64,000 nucleotides of DNA from JAMXLO01 sp963812475 (lineage in GTDB: Bacteria; Pseudomonadota; Alphaproteobacteria; Acetobacterales; Acetobacteraceae). The position numbers were made by a program, and so were the translations under genes. Each line of letters opens with the position of its first letter. The stretch's first letter is position 1. The stretch covers positions 1 to 64,000 of the forward strand of contig CAWEVI010000028.1 of NCBI GenBank assembly GCA_963812475.1, in the 5' to 3' direction. Shown one piece after another: positions 36,724 to 51,834 of this stretch. The notes beneath the pieces were generated by a model. That model made no database searches and had not been told where the DNA came from. It saw nothing but the letters and a program-made list of their open reading frames with translations.

Positions 36724-37698
36724 ATGCGCGTCGGGATCGTGATTGCGGCCTATAATGCTGCCTCCTGGATCGGCGACGCGATCGCGTCGGTGATTGCGCA
36801 GACGTATCGCGACTGGATATTGGTCGTGGTGGACGACGGGTCGGCTGATGGGACGGCCGATGTAGTCGGGGGCTTTGCCGATCCACGCATACGGTTGGTA
36901 CGCCAGGCGAACGCCGGCGTGTCGGCGGCGCGGAACCGTGGGGTGGCTGCGCTGCGAGCGGTGGACCCCGCCCTGCTGTTCCTCGACGCCGACGACTGGC
37001 TGGCGCCCGACGCGCTGGCCCGCCTCATCGCCGCGCTGGAGGCGTCGCCCGACGCGGCTGCGGCTACCGGCGCATGCGCATTTGACGGCTCGACCGGCGC
37101 GCTTCGCCCTCCGTCCGGCGACATCCTGGAACGTCTGTTGGTGCGCAACCTGTTTGCCAATGGTGGGCACATTCTGTTCCGCAGCGCTGCCGTGCAGGCA
37201 GCCGGCGGGTTCCGCCCCGGTCTCGCATACGGCGAGGACTGGGAATTCTGCATCCGCATCGCGCTGCTGGGTCCGGTCGTCGTGACGCCGGGCCCGAAGC
37301 CCTTGCTGTTCGTGCGGCAGCATCCAGAGGGCGCATACCAACGCCTCGCCTGCGACCCGGCCGCATTCTTACCTTGCATGGCCGCGATCTTCAGCAACCC
37401 GGACCTGATCGCGCGCTTCGGGCCGCAGCGCCTTGCGGCCATCCGCCGGCGCACCGAGGCCGAGAATCACTGGATCATCGGCCGGGAGGTGATCCGCCAC
37501 GGCAGCAACGTCGAAGGCCGGGCCTGGCTGCGCCGTTCGGTCCGTGCTGCTCCCACTCTGAAACGCGCCGCGTTGCTTGCCGCTGCACATGTGCTGCCGC
37601 TGCTGCCGACTGCGTTGCGTGCGCCGTTTCGGCCGTATCGCCTGCCGCCGCAAACCGCGCTACGCTCGTCCGATAAGGCAGACGTGCATCGGGAGTGA
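36724..37698 (+). CDS. Glycosyltransferase family 2
   Basis: About 324 residues from ATG 36724 (GTG 36718 is also in frame). The GT-A fold appears as VGIVIAAYNAASWIGDAIAS, WILVVVDDGSADGTADVVGG, ARNRGVAALRAVDPALLFLD and DADDWLAPDALARLIAALE, with DADD as the metal site, then GLAYGEDWEFCIRIALLGP near the acceptor site. It adds a sugar to an unknown acceptor. It is the last gene of the purL-bolA-grxD run but functionally unrelated to it. Confidence 0.88.
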   Translation: MRVGIVIAAYNAASWIGDAIASVIAQTYRDWILVVVDDGSADGTADVVGGFADPRIRLVRQANAGVSAARNRGVAALRAVDPALLFLDADDWLAPDALARLIAALEASPDAAAATGACAFDGSTGALRPPSGDILERLLVRNLFANGGHILFRSAAVQAAGGFRPGLAYGEDWEFCIRIALLGPVVVTPGPKPLLFVRQHPEGAYQRLACDPAAFLPCMAAIFSNPDLIARFGPQRLAAIRRRTEAENHWIIGREVIRHGSNVEGRAWLRRSVRAAPTLKRAALLAAAHVLPLLPTALRAPFRPYRLPPQTALRSSDKADVHRE

Positions 37699-37725
37699 GG
37701 GGGGCCTTTGTAGGCTTGAGGCTGG

Positions 37726-38895
37726 TTATGAATTTCCGACCGCACGTCCCCGTGCGCGAATCTCCGACGAGGAGGTGTCAAAGCGGAAACGGTGCTCGGG
37801 GATCTCGGTGAAGAGATCGGCATGGCGCTGCGGTACAGGGATGTTGTTCAACGCGCGTACGCGCCCCGCCGCGTCGATGCGTACGGCCACCAGAAAGCTG
37901 CACCCGGCATTCGCGATTTCCTTGAGCGCCAAATGCATCCGAACCTCGTCATCGCCATAATATTTCGGCGCAATCAGCCGCTCCGCCGTATCCGCGCCGA
38001 TCACAAATGTAGTTCCCGGAAACAGCCGCGACTTCTCGACGAAGGTGGGTGCCCGCGTGAGTTCGACCGACCACTTCCCGGCGAATTGTGCGAGCCGCTG
38101 TCGCACCGCGTCGCCCGTGAGCGGCGGTTTGTCGACGTTGGTGACAGAGATCTCGAACGCCGCCGGCTGCTGCCTGAACTCTTCGGCGACCCGTGCCAGG
38201 GTCACATGACCCGCGTGCAGCGGGTTGAAAGAACCCGGCAAAAGCACGGGAGGACACGGCGCTGACAGCATCACCTGGCCGTCGGGCTGAACGGTGACGC
38301 GATCGACCTCGCCCGCCAGGAGCTGATCGATAGCGTCGACAGTCGCGATGACCATTTCGGAGAAATGTTCGTCTGGATCGAGCAGGTTGCGTGGCGACGG
38401 TGCGGTAATCCCACATGCGTGGGCCAGCCACAGGACGATCGCGCGCGACACGAGGTCTTCCTCAGCGGCGCGATCACGTCGGCCCTTTGCCAGCACGCCA
38501 GTGCAGTGCGCGGTGCGGGCAGAGTTGGCGAATGCGATGTGAAATCGATGCTCGCCCTTGCGCGGGCGATCGCTCACCAGTGCGGCCGTCGCGCCGAGGC
38601 CAATCGGATCGGTGCCCGCCGACATCAGCCTGGCTGCGCGTGCCCGGATGCTGCGTGCCATCGCGATTGCGGTATCGGCGCTGCACGCCTGTTCCGGTGC
38701 AAAGCCGAGAAATGCCGCAAGCGCCAGTGCGTCGTAGGGAACCTGTGCCTCGATCAGCAGCCGAGAGCCGCCGGGAACACGCAGCAGTCCACCGACCGCT
38801 CCACTGCCGCCCCCGGTGATCGCGAGTGCAGCCTTGCGGCCGGACGCGTGCAATGCGGAGATCAGTTGGCGCCACGCAGCGTCCGACGGGCTCAT
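37726..38895 (-). CDS. CinA-like domain fused to a nucleotidyltransferase domain
   Basis: 389 residues from ATG 38895. Residues 1-165 resemble the CinA/PncC C-terminal domain (nicotinamide mononucleotide deamidase): ALAITGGGSGAVGGLLRVPG, ADTAIAMARSIRARAARL and DPIGLGATAALVSDRPRKGE. Residues about 215-385 form an HxGH-type nucleotidyltransferase: LLPGSFNPLHAGHVTLARVA, GTTFVIGADTAERLI, and the closing SSSEIRARGRA that equals the ISSTxIR motif of NMN/NaMN adenylyltransferases. The two activities would be consecutive in NAD salvage (NMN to NaMN to NaAD). That reading is inferred, because the CinA part has diverged from the classical enzyme. Confidence 0.75.
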   Translation of the reverse strand: MSPSDAAWRQLISALHASGRKAALAITGGGSGAVGGLLRVPGGSRLLIEAQVPYDALALAAFLGFAPEQACSADTAIAMARSIRARAARLMSAGTDPIGLGATAALVSDRPRKGEHRFHIAFANSARTAHCTGVLAKGRRDRAAEEDLVSRAIVLWLAHACGITAPSPRNLLDPDEHFSEMVIATVDAIDQLLAGEVDRVTVQPDGQVMLSAPCPPVLLPGSFNPLHAGHVTLARVAEEFRQQPAAFEISVTNVDKPPLTGDAVRQRLAQFAGKWSVELTRAPTFVEKSRLFPGTTFVIGADTAERLIAPKYYGDDEVRMHLALKEIANAGCSFLVAVRIDAAGRVRALNNIPVPQRHADLFTEIPEHRFRFDTSSSEIRARGRAVGNS

Positions 38896-38989
38896 GGGGC
38901 GTGTGGTCCGATGCTGAAAAGTGCCTCGGGGATGGTGAAAGACGGTCTGGGCGGAGTCAACGGAGCGCATCGGCCTGCCGGCGATGCTG

Positions 38990-40552
38990 CTAGGCCCGGC
39001 GTACGCCCCAGAACAACGGGTACATCGACTTCACGATGTCTGTGATGTTCGAGCGGAACGCGGTTGGCTGGAAAATCTGGCCAAGCGGGATGTAGGGCAA
39101 AATCTCCAGGCCCCGAAGCTGAATTTGCTCGGCGAGTGCTTTTTGTGATGGCAGGTCTGGGGCGTCGAACCAGGCATCGCGCAGTGATTCCAGCTTTTCA
39201 TCCGTTGGCCAGCCAAACCAGGCTTTTTTGCCGTTGCCCCGCAACGCGAAGTTGCCGCCGGGATTGGACACGGTGACGCCATCCAAGGCGGTAATGAACG
39301 CGCTCCAGCCGCCCTTGTCCGTCGGGTTCTGACTGGTCCGCCGCGTGACCACCGAACCCCAGTCCATCGCCTGGAAGTCCACGGTCAGACCAAGCGTCTC
39401 AAACAGCGCGCGGGTTACCTGCGCCACCGCGCTGTAGACGGGACGATCGCTGGCGGACAGCAACACGACCGCTTCACCGCGATAACCTGACTCGGACACA
39501 AGTTGCTTCGCCAGCCGGATGTCGCGCGGCCGGGTAAGCACCTCGAGTCCGGCGTGAGTCGCCATCGGCTGGCCATCGGCGAAATAACCGCCAGGCACGT
39601 GACCGAGCTCAGCCTGCTCGCCGATCACCGCCGTGACAAAGGCCTTCTGGTCGAGCGCCGGCAGCAGTGCGCGCCGCAGTTTCGGATTTTCGAACGGCGT
39701 GCTCAGGTGGTTGAGCGCGATGATCGGCTGCCATCCAAAGGGATCGTTCACCGCGACCACCACGTCGGGCACCGTCCGCAGCATCGGGCAGAGGTCGATC
39801 AGCGGCTGCTCGACCCAATCGACCTCGCCCGTCTGCAAGGCGGCGGCGGCGGTCGCAAAGTCGGGCTGCACGATCCATTCGGCCCTCTCGAAATGCGCCA
39901 CCTTCCCACCGGCGTAGAAACTCGGCGGCTCATGACGCGGCACGTAGCCATCGAAGCGTGCGTAGGCCGCGCGCGCGCCGGACACCCACTCGCCTGGCAG
40001 GAACCGAAACGGTCCCGATCCGATCGTTTCCTTGACCTGCTCGGAGGCCGGCGTCTTCGCCATGCGCTCGGGCATCATGAAGCAGCTTCGCGCGCCAAGA
40101 CCATAGAGCATCTGACGAAACGGCCTATTCAGCCGGATCTGGAAACGCCGGTCGTCGACGGCAACGATTTCATTCGCCACCCTTGTCAATTGCTGACCGA
40201 ACGAGTTGCGCGAGGCCCAGCGCTTCAGCGACATCACGCAGTCCTTCGCCAGGACCTTTTCCCCGTCGTGGAATGTAAGCCCGTCGCGCAACGTGAACGT
40301 CCAGGTCAACGCGTCGGCCGAGACGTCGTGCCCCGCGCACATCTGCGGCTGCAGCTTATTGCTGGCGTCGATCCCGTACAACGTATCGTAAACCAGATAA
40401 CCATGCGCCTGGGCGACCAAGGCGGTGGTCCATATTGGATCGAGCGCTGTGAGATTCGCGTTCGGGATGAACCGCAGCGGCAGTGTATCTGCGCGTGCCA
40501 GCGAGGGGGTCATCAGCAGCGGTATGGCCTTCAACAGCTCGCGACGGCGCAT
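38990..40552 (-). CDS. ABC transporter solute-binding protein, family 5
   Basis: 520 residues from ATG 40552, with GGGAGG in front. A short leader resembling a twin-arginine one (MRRRELLKAIPLLMTPSLARA) precedes the SBP_bac_5 fold: FIPNANLTALDPIWTTALVA, TWTFTLRDGLTFHDGEKVLA, IGSGPFRFLPGEWVSGA and LRRALLPALDQKAFVTAVIG. It probably captures a small hydrophilic solute. No permease genes are adjacent. Confidence 0.88.
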   Translation of the reverse strand: MRRRELLKAIPLLMTPSLARADTLPLRFIPNANLTALDPIWTTALVAQAHGYLVYDTLYGIDASNKLQPQMCAGHDVSADALTWTFTLRDGLTFHDGEKVLAKDCVMSLKRWASRNSFGQQLTRVANEIVAVDDRRFQIRLNRPFRQMLYGLGARSCFMMPERMAKTPASEQVKETIGSGPFRFLPGEWVSGARAAYARFDGYVPRHEPPSFYAGGKVAHFERAEWIVQPDFATAAAALQTGEVDWVEQPLIDLCPMLRTVPDVVVAVNDPFGWQPIIALNHLSTPFENPKLRRALLPALDQKAFVTAVIGEQAELGHVPGGYFADGQPMATHAGLEVLTRPRDIRLAKQLVSESGYRGEAVVLLSASDRPVYSAVAQVTRALFETLGLTVDFQAMDWGSVVTRRTSQNPTDKGGWSAFITALDGVTVSNPGGNFALRGNGKKAWFGWPTDEKLESLRDAWFDAPDLPSQKALAEQIQLRGLEILPYIPLGQIFQPTAFRSNITDIVKSMYPLFWGVRRA

Positions 40553-40754
40553 GGCGCCTCCCGCATTTTCTTGTTGTGACTTTGAGACGTTGGTCTCGGC
40601 ACGGATCGTAGCAGCCTGAAGCTCCGCCGGAGCGCGCCGCGCAATGCCAGGTGGCACGCGCCCTTCTAAGCGACATTTCCCATATGTCTGGCCCGTCAAG
40701 GCTTCTTGGCACAACGATAGCCACCCTCCGGTGCGTTCGGCAAGATCGGTAACA

Positions 40755-41070
40755 CTGCCGCGTCACCCCGTCGGATTCACACTGGGAGTACCAAGGATTT
40801 GCTGGGAAATAAGTGCTCCACGTGATGCAACGGTCGCTTCCACATCGTCATGCCGACGCAGGTCGGCATCCACGTCTTTCCTCTGTGCTGGCAGAATCCG
40901 AGCCGCTTCGTCGCGACGCCGAGTGTCTTCAACTCGACCTGGTGTTCCCTGGGTCGGGCTATGGCCTGTTCGCGTCAAATGTCTGCCACGGCAGTCCGAT
41001 TTGGGACAGGTAAGGCGCGGCCGCCTGCGGTATTCGCAGATGCTGCCGCGTCACCGCGACGACTCACACG
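40755..41070. repeat. Direct repeat pair bounding a REP-like palindrome in a 525-bp gene-free stretch
   Basis: CTGCCGCGTCACC recurs at 40755-40767 and 41043-41055, each followed by similar bases ending CTCACAC / TTCACAC. Between them, at 40851-40870, is a perfect palindrome (ATGCCGAC-GCAG-GTCGGCAT) of the REP type followed by CCACGTCTTT. No gene is supported between 40553 and 41077. Confidence 0.55.
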
Positions 41071-41077
41071 GAATGCA

Positions 41078-41920
41078 TTAAACCTTCCGCGGCGACCAGC
41101 CGTAAGCCTTGGCGCAGGCCCCGCCCATGAGCATTGCCCGCTCGGTGTCGTTCAGCCGATCGGTGCGAAGAAACGGCTCGACGGCCTGTTCGAAGTTGAC
41201 GACAGCGAACGCGCGCGTCCAGTCCGTGCCCCACAGGCAGCGATCGAAACCCCAGGCATCGAACACGCGGGCAAGCGGATCCCAAATGTCCGGAAACGGA
41301 TACGGCTTCTGGGACAGCGTGCAGGCGCCGCTGACCTTGATCACCGCGTTCGGGCGTTTGGCAAGTGCCAGCACCTTCGGCAGGTCAGCCCAGGGCTCCG
41401 GCGGCGCGGGCGGCACGCGCGGCTGCAGGATGCCCAGATGGTCGATGATGAAGCGCGTGTCGGGATGCCGATCAATAAGCGCGGTGCCCACGTCCAGATT
41501 GCCCCAGAACAGGACGTTGACCGGAAGATCGTGACGAGCGGCCGCACGCAGGATCCGGTCGAGGCCCGGGTCGGTCGCCTCGCGCCCCGCCTCCTTCGGC
41601 AGCATGATGCGGACGCCGACCGCGCCCGGCGTCTGCTTCCAGTCACCGATGACATCCGCCACCGCCGGATCGTCGGGGTTGACCGGCTTGACGATGGCGA
41701 ACCGGTCGGGATGGGCCCGTTGCACCTCCACCGCATAACTGGCGTCGTACTGGTAGAGGCCGAAGGCGGAGATGAAGATCGCGCCGTCGACGCCGACCTT
41801 GTCCATTGCCGCCACCATCTCGTCACCGGTGACATGATCGGGCCAGTTCGGCACGCTGTGCCACGGGCGCCTTGCCGTGTTCGCCTCATAGGCATGGACC
41901 TGCAAATCGATGATCGTCAT
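41078..41920 (-). CDS. Amidohydrolase-2 family protein
   Basis: 280 residues from ATG 41920, chosen because AGAGGAA precedes it. The TIM-barrel metal ligands are D-x-H in IIDLQVHAYEAN, His in FIIDHLGILQPR and Asp in CLWGTDWTRAFA. It resembles 2-pyrone-4,6-dicarboxylate lactonase-like and related amidohydrolases. Substrate unknown. It is separated from the DUF3300 gene upstream by 147 bases. Confidence 0.8.
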   Translation of the reverse strand: MTIIDLQVHAYEANTARRPWHSVPNWPDHVTGDEMVAAMDKVGVDGAIFISAFGLYQYDASYAVEVQRAHPDRFAIVKPVNPDDPAVADVIGDWKQTPGAVGVRIMLPKEAGREATDPGLDRILRAAARHDLPVNVLFWGNLDVGTALIDRHPDTRFIIDHLGILQPRVPPAPPEPWADLPKVLALAKRPNAVIKVSGACTLSQKPYPFPDIWDPLARVFDAWGFDRCLWGTDWTRAFAVVNFEQAVEPFLRTDRLNDTERAMLMGGACAKAYGWSPRKV

Positions 41921-42067
41921 CGGAGAAGTTCCTCTGTCCCACGTGAGCTTGGCGATCACAGCAGGTTTGTGTTCAGGGGTCCACGGCCGCGAATTGACGA
42001 CGATTGAGGCTGTCAAACATCTGCCACCGTATTGCCGCGGTGTTCGCAAATCCGCGGTGTTCGCAAA

Positions 42068-43255
42068 TCAGTGCATCGCAAAGGCGCGCCGGCGGTCCGG
42101 TTGCACGGATTCCGATCGCTGCGGTGGACCGCCGTGCTGGGGAACGGCTGGCCGTTGCACGGCGGGAGGCGGACGCACGACCGGCTGCATCGGCCGGTTC
42201 CACTGATTGACGGGCGGGCGGGCCACCGGTTGCGTCGGCCGGCTCCACTGATTGACCGGCGGACGGAACGACGGCTCCATCGACCTGTTCACCGGGAAGT
42301 TCGGCGCCTGCACATTCGGCACACCCATTGCGTTCGCCGGCATCGGCGCCGGGCGCGGACCAGAACCGACCGGACCGGTGGGCGGGACCATCGGACGGCC
42401 GACCATGCCGGCGGCCGGTGCACGCCAGACTTCGGACTGCGTCGCGGTCCGGTTCACGTTGATGCGGTTGAAGCGGTCCGTATCGATGTGGACCTCGCGG
42501 TGATGCCATCGCGGCCGGGCAAACCCAAACAGCGAGCCGACAACGACCACGCCGGTTGCAAATGCAAATCCGCCGATGAACGCGCTGTCCGGTACATAGC
42601 CGAACGGCGGCGGAATATACACAGGCTGATATACCGGATACGGCCAGACGCCATAGACGATCGTGGGATTGTACACCGGCACATAGACCACCTGCGGGTT
42701 CGCCGGCTCGATGGCGATCGCGTCGTTCTCCTCGACCACGCGCTGCTGCTCGGTCGTCTTCAAGGTGCCGCTCGCCTGCGCCTGATGGCGCAGCCGCTGG
42801 ACGGAGGTCATCACATCGGCCTGCTGGGTGGCAAATGCGTAGCCAAGCTGCTGCATCCATTCGAGATCGCTGTTCAGCATTGCCACCACCTGCGGGAACG
42901 GCACGAGCGATTTTACGCTCGGATCCCAGGGAAGCGTTTCAAGCGCCTGTGCCAGTGCATCGCCTTGAAGGTTGTCGTGACCCAGTTCGTTGAACCAGCG
43001 CGATGCCTCGACCACCTGCAACGGAAACGTCGATGCCATCAGGACCTGCATCAGCAGGGCATCCGGATACAGCGCGACCGGCGCCAGCAGCGCGTCGAGT
43101 TGCTCGGCATTGAACTGACTGGCTTCAGTCTGCCCGGTCTGCGCGGACTGCTCCGCCGGTCCGGCCGGTTCGGCCGGCTGGGCGAGCGATAGCGGCGGCG
43201 CGGCCAGAGACAGAGCCGTGATCATTGCCGCGCCGCGAAACAGTCGTCCACGCAT
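42068..43255 (-). CDS. DUF3300 secreted protein
   Basis: 395 residues from ATG 43255 with GGAG upstream. A signal peptide (RLFRGAAMITALSLAAPPLS) and the DUF3300 domain are seen: LDALLAPVALYPDALLMQVL, VEASRWFNELGHDNLQGDAL and AIEPANPQVVYVPVYNPTIV. A hydrophobic helix (FIGGFAFATGVVVVGSLFGF) follows. The last 110 residues are Pro/Gln/Arg-rich with imperfect repeats such as NQWSRPTQPVARPPV and NQWNRPMQPVVRPP. Function is unknown; homologues are predicted secreted or envelope proteins. Confidence 0.85.
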   Translation of the reverse strand: MRGRLFRGAAMITALSLAAPPLSLAQPAEPAGPAEQSAQTGQTEASQFNAEQLDALLAPVALYPDALLMQVLMASTFPLQVVEASRWFNELGHDNLQGDALAQALETLPWDPSVKSLVPFPQVVAMLNSDLEWMQQLGYAFATQQADVMTSVQRLRHQAQASGTLKTTEQQRVVEENDAIAIEPANPQVVYVPVYNPTIVYGVWPYPVYQPVYIPPPFGYVPDSAFIGGFAFATGVVVVGSLFGFARPRWHHREVHIDTDRFNRINVNRTATQSEVWRAPAAGMVGRPMVPPTGPVGSGPRPAPMPANAMGVPNVQAPNFPVNRSMEPSFRPPVNQWSRPTQPVARPPVNQWNRPMQPVVRPPPAVQRPAVPQHGGPPQRSESVQPDRRRAFAMH

Positions 43256-43747
43256 CTCAGCGCTCCTCGTACCGGCATCCCGTGGCACCTATATATGGCC
43301 CGCTGGTGCGCCGGTAAGGCCGGGCCAGGTTTCATGCACCGGGCCAGGCTGCGCGGGATCGGGGCAGTTTCCAGCAGACCGCCGGCTGCGCCCGATGCCA
43401 GGTCCGACGGCATGCCACAGAACTGCACGGTGGAGCGCCAGAGGGGCACGCACTCCGACCAAGTCGTGGAAGCCCAGCGGCATGTGCAGCATTTTCGATC
43501 ATCGGGACGGACTGGTTGATCGCAACGTCCAGCGCCGATCTGAGCCGCGCGCAAAAATCGCTCGCCTGCCGCGCCGGTTGGGATGATAATTTGCACGCAC
43601 TCTTGTGGCGGCCCGGCCCGGCCAGCCGTCGGGACGGGCTGCCGCAGGTGGCTTCGGCGCGGGCTTCGGTCCGCGAAGACCCGGGAAAGGCCCGGGAAAT
43701 CAACGATGGTCGCGGTCATCGCCGCGACCGCACAGGGAGTGTATGCC
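43256..43747. other. Divergent intergenic region with no supported gene
   Basis: It lies between the DUF3300 gene and a family 1 binding-protein gene that diverge. A TATATA stretch near 43291 could be part of a promoter, but no paired -35 is clear. Confidence 0.4.
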
Positions 43748-45091
43748 ATGAACAGATCGCGCCGCTTGACGCGTCGCAACGCCTTGCAGTTGGGGGCGGC
43801 GGCAGCCGCGTTGCCGCTGGTGCATATCCGCACCGCCGGCGCCGCCGGCAAGCTGACAGTCGGCTTCTGGGACCACTGGGTGGCGCCGGCCAACGATGCG
43901 ATGAAAAAACAGGTCCAGGCGTGGGCCGACAAGAACAAGGTCGATGTGACGGTCGACTTCATCACCTCGAATGGCAGCAAGATCCAGATCACGCAGGCCG
44001 CCGAGGCGCAGGCGCGAACGGGGCATGACTTCCTGCCGTTCTACAATTGGGAGGTGAACACCTACGCCGATCAGCTCGAGCCGGTAGACGATGTGGTGAA
44101 GGCGATGACCGGGCAATACGGTCAGTACGGCCCGATCCACGAGTACCTGTCGAAGATCAAAGGGCATTGGCGGGCGCTGCCCTCCAGCACCGGCACACTG
44201 AACCTGAACTGCTGCGGGCGGATCAGCCTGTTGAAGCAGCATGCCGGCATCAACGTCCTGGCGATGTATCCCGCGCACAAGTCGGACCCGTCGGCTGCGG
44301 CCAGCTGGACGTACGACACGTTTCTGAAGGCAGCCGAGGCGTGTCAAAAGGCGGGTTTCGCGTTTGGTCTGGGGTTGGGGCAGACCGGTGACTCCGTCAA
44401 CAATACCGGCATCATCTATTCCGCGTTCGGTGCCGAGCTGGTGAATGCCAAGGGTGAGATCACCGTTGACTCCGATGCGATGAACCAACTGCTGGACTAC
44501 GCCCGCAAACTCGCCACGTTCCTGCCGCCTGATACGGTGAGCTATGACGATGCATCGAACAACCGGGCGCTGATCTCGGGGCAGAGTGCATTGATCATGA
44601 ACCCGCCGTCGGCGTGGTCGGTCGCCAAGCGCGATGCGCCCAAGGTCGCCGAGGATTGCTGGACCTTCCCGTGTCCGGCGGGTCCGAAGGGCCGGTTCAA
44701 CCCCTACAACTACTGCTTCTTCGGCGTCTGGGAGTTCGGGACCAACAAGACGGCGGCGAAGGAGCTGGCGCAATACCTTCAGGAGCGTCCGCAGGTGCAG
44801 GAACGCGATACCGCAGCGAACGGCTACGACCTGCCGCCGCTGATCAGCATGTCCGACTTCGAGATCTGGTCCGACGTCGAGCCACCGAAGGGCACGGTTT
44901 ACAACTATCCGATGCGGCCCTGGCACGATGCACATGAGAACATCACCGCCTGGCCCGCGCCGCCGGACATTGCCGCGCAGATGTACGCGCGGGCAATTCA
45001 TCCCGCGATGTTGGCCAGGGTCCATTCCGGCCAATCGAACAAGGAAGTGATCGCCTGGGCTAAGAACGAGCTGGAAGGTTTCATTCGCTGA
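43748..45091 (+). CDS. ABC transporter solute-binding protein, family 1 (sugar type)
   Basis: 447 residues from ATG 43748. The leader is twin-arginine-like (RSRRLTRRNALQLGAAAAAL) and is followed by LTVGFWDHWVAPANDAMKKQ, VDFITSNGSKIQITQAAEAQ, GFAFGLGLGQTGDSVNN and the aromatic-rich FNPYNYCFFGVWEFGTNKTA. It is a member of the SBP_bac_1 fold and probably binds a sugar or polyol in the periplasm. There are no permease or ATPase genes beside it, so it is an orphan. Confidence 0.85.
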   Translation: MNRSRRLTRRNALQLGAAAAALPLVHIRTAGAAGKLTVGFWDHWVAPANDAMKKQVQAWADKNKVDVTVDFITSNGSKIQITQAAEAQARTGHDFLPFYNWEVNTYADQLEPVDDVVKAMTGQYGQYGPIHEYLSKIKGHWRALPSSTGTLNLNCCGRISLLKQHAGINVLAMYPAHKSDPSAAASWTYDTFLKAAEACQKAGFAFGLGLGQTGDSVNNTGIIYSAFGAELVNAKGEITVDSDAMNQLLDYARKLATFLPPDTVSYDDASNNRALISGQSALIMNPPSAWSVAKRDAPKVAEDCWTFPCPAGPKGRFNPYNYCFFGVWEFGTNKTAAKELAQYLQERPQVQERDTAANGYDLPPLISMSDFEIWSDVEPPKGTVYNYPMRPWHDAHENITAWPAPPDIAAQMYARAIHPAMLARVHSGQSNKEVIAWAKNELEGFIR

Positions 45092-45451
45092 GCCTCGGCG
45101 CCGTGGCCGTCCCATCGGGGGGCGGCCAGCCGGCTGGGCCGTGTCAATAATTGGTGAAGGCGGGAACCGCGCGCATGCCAATCTTATCGATAATTCTCGT
45201 TCCAGAACGTCGCGACGCCCCCGTCAGAATCCCGGTATCACAATTTTTCGCTGATCAAGCCTTGGCCCCTTCAATCGGGCGGCGGCCGATTGGCTCGGTT
45301 ACCGCCGCAACTCGATTGGAGTGGCGCAGGGCATCGGTCCGCCCCTTGCTCCGGTGATGACCTGAATGGGAGTGGACGCCGGAGCCTTCCGGAAAATAAT
45401 GCTGGACGCCACAGCCGTTGCCCAGACGTATCGGCCTCGAGGAGCGACCCC
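45092..45451. other. Intergenic region before the poly-HAMP kinase
   Basis: No gene is supported. It must hold the promoter of the kinase gene, but no clear -35/-10 pair was found. Confidence 0.4.
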
Positions 45452-51818
<6,367 letters not shown>

Positions 51819-51834
51819 GGATGGAGACGCGACC

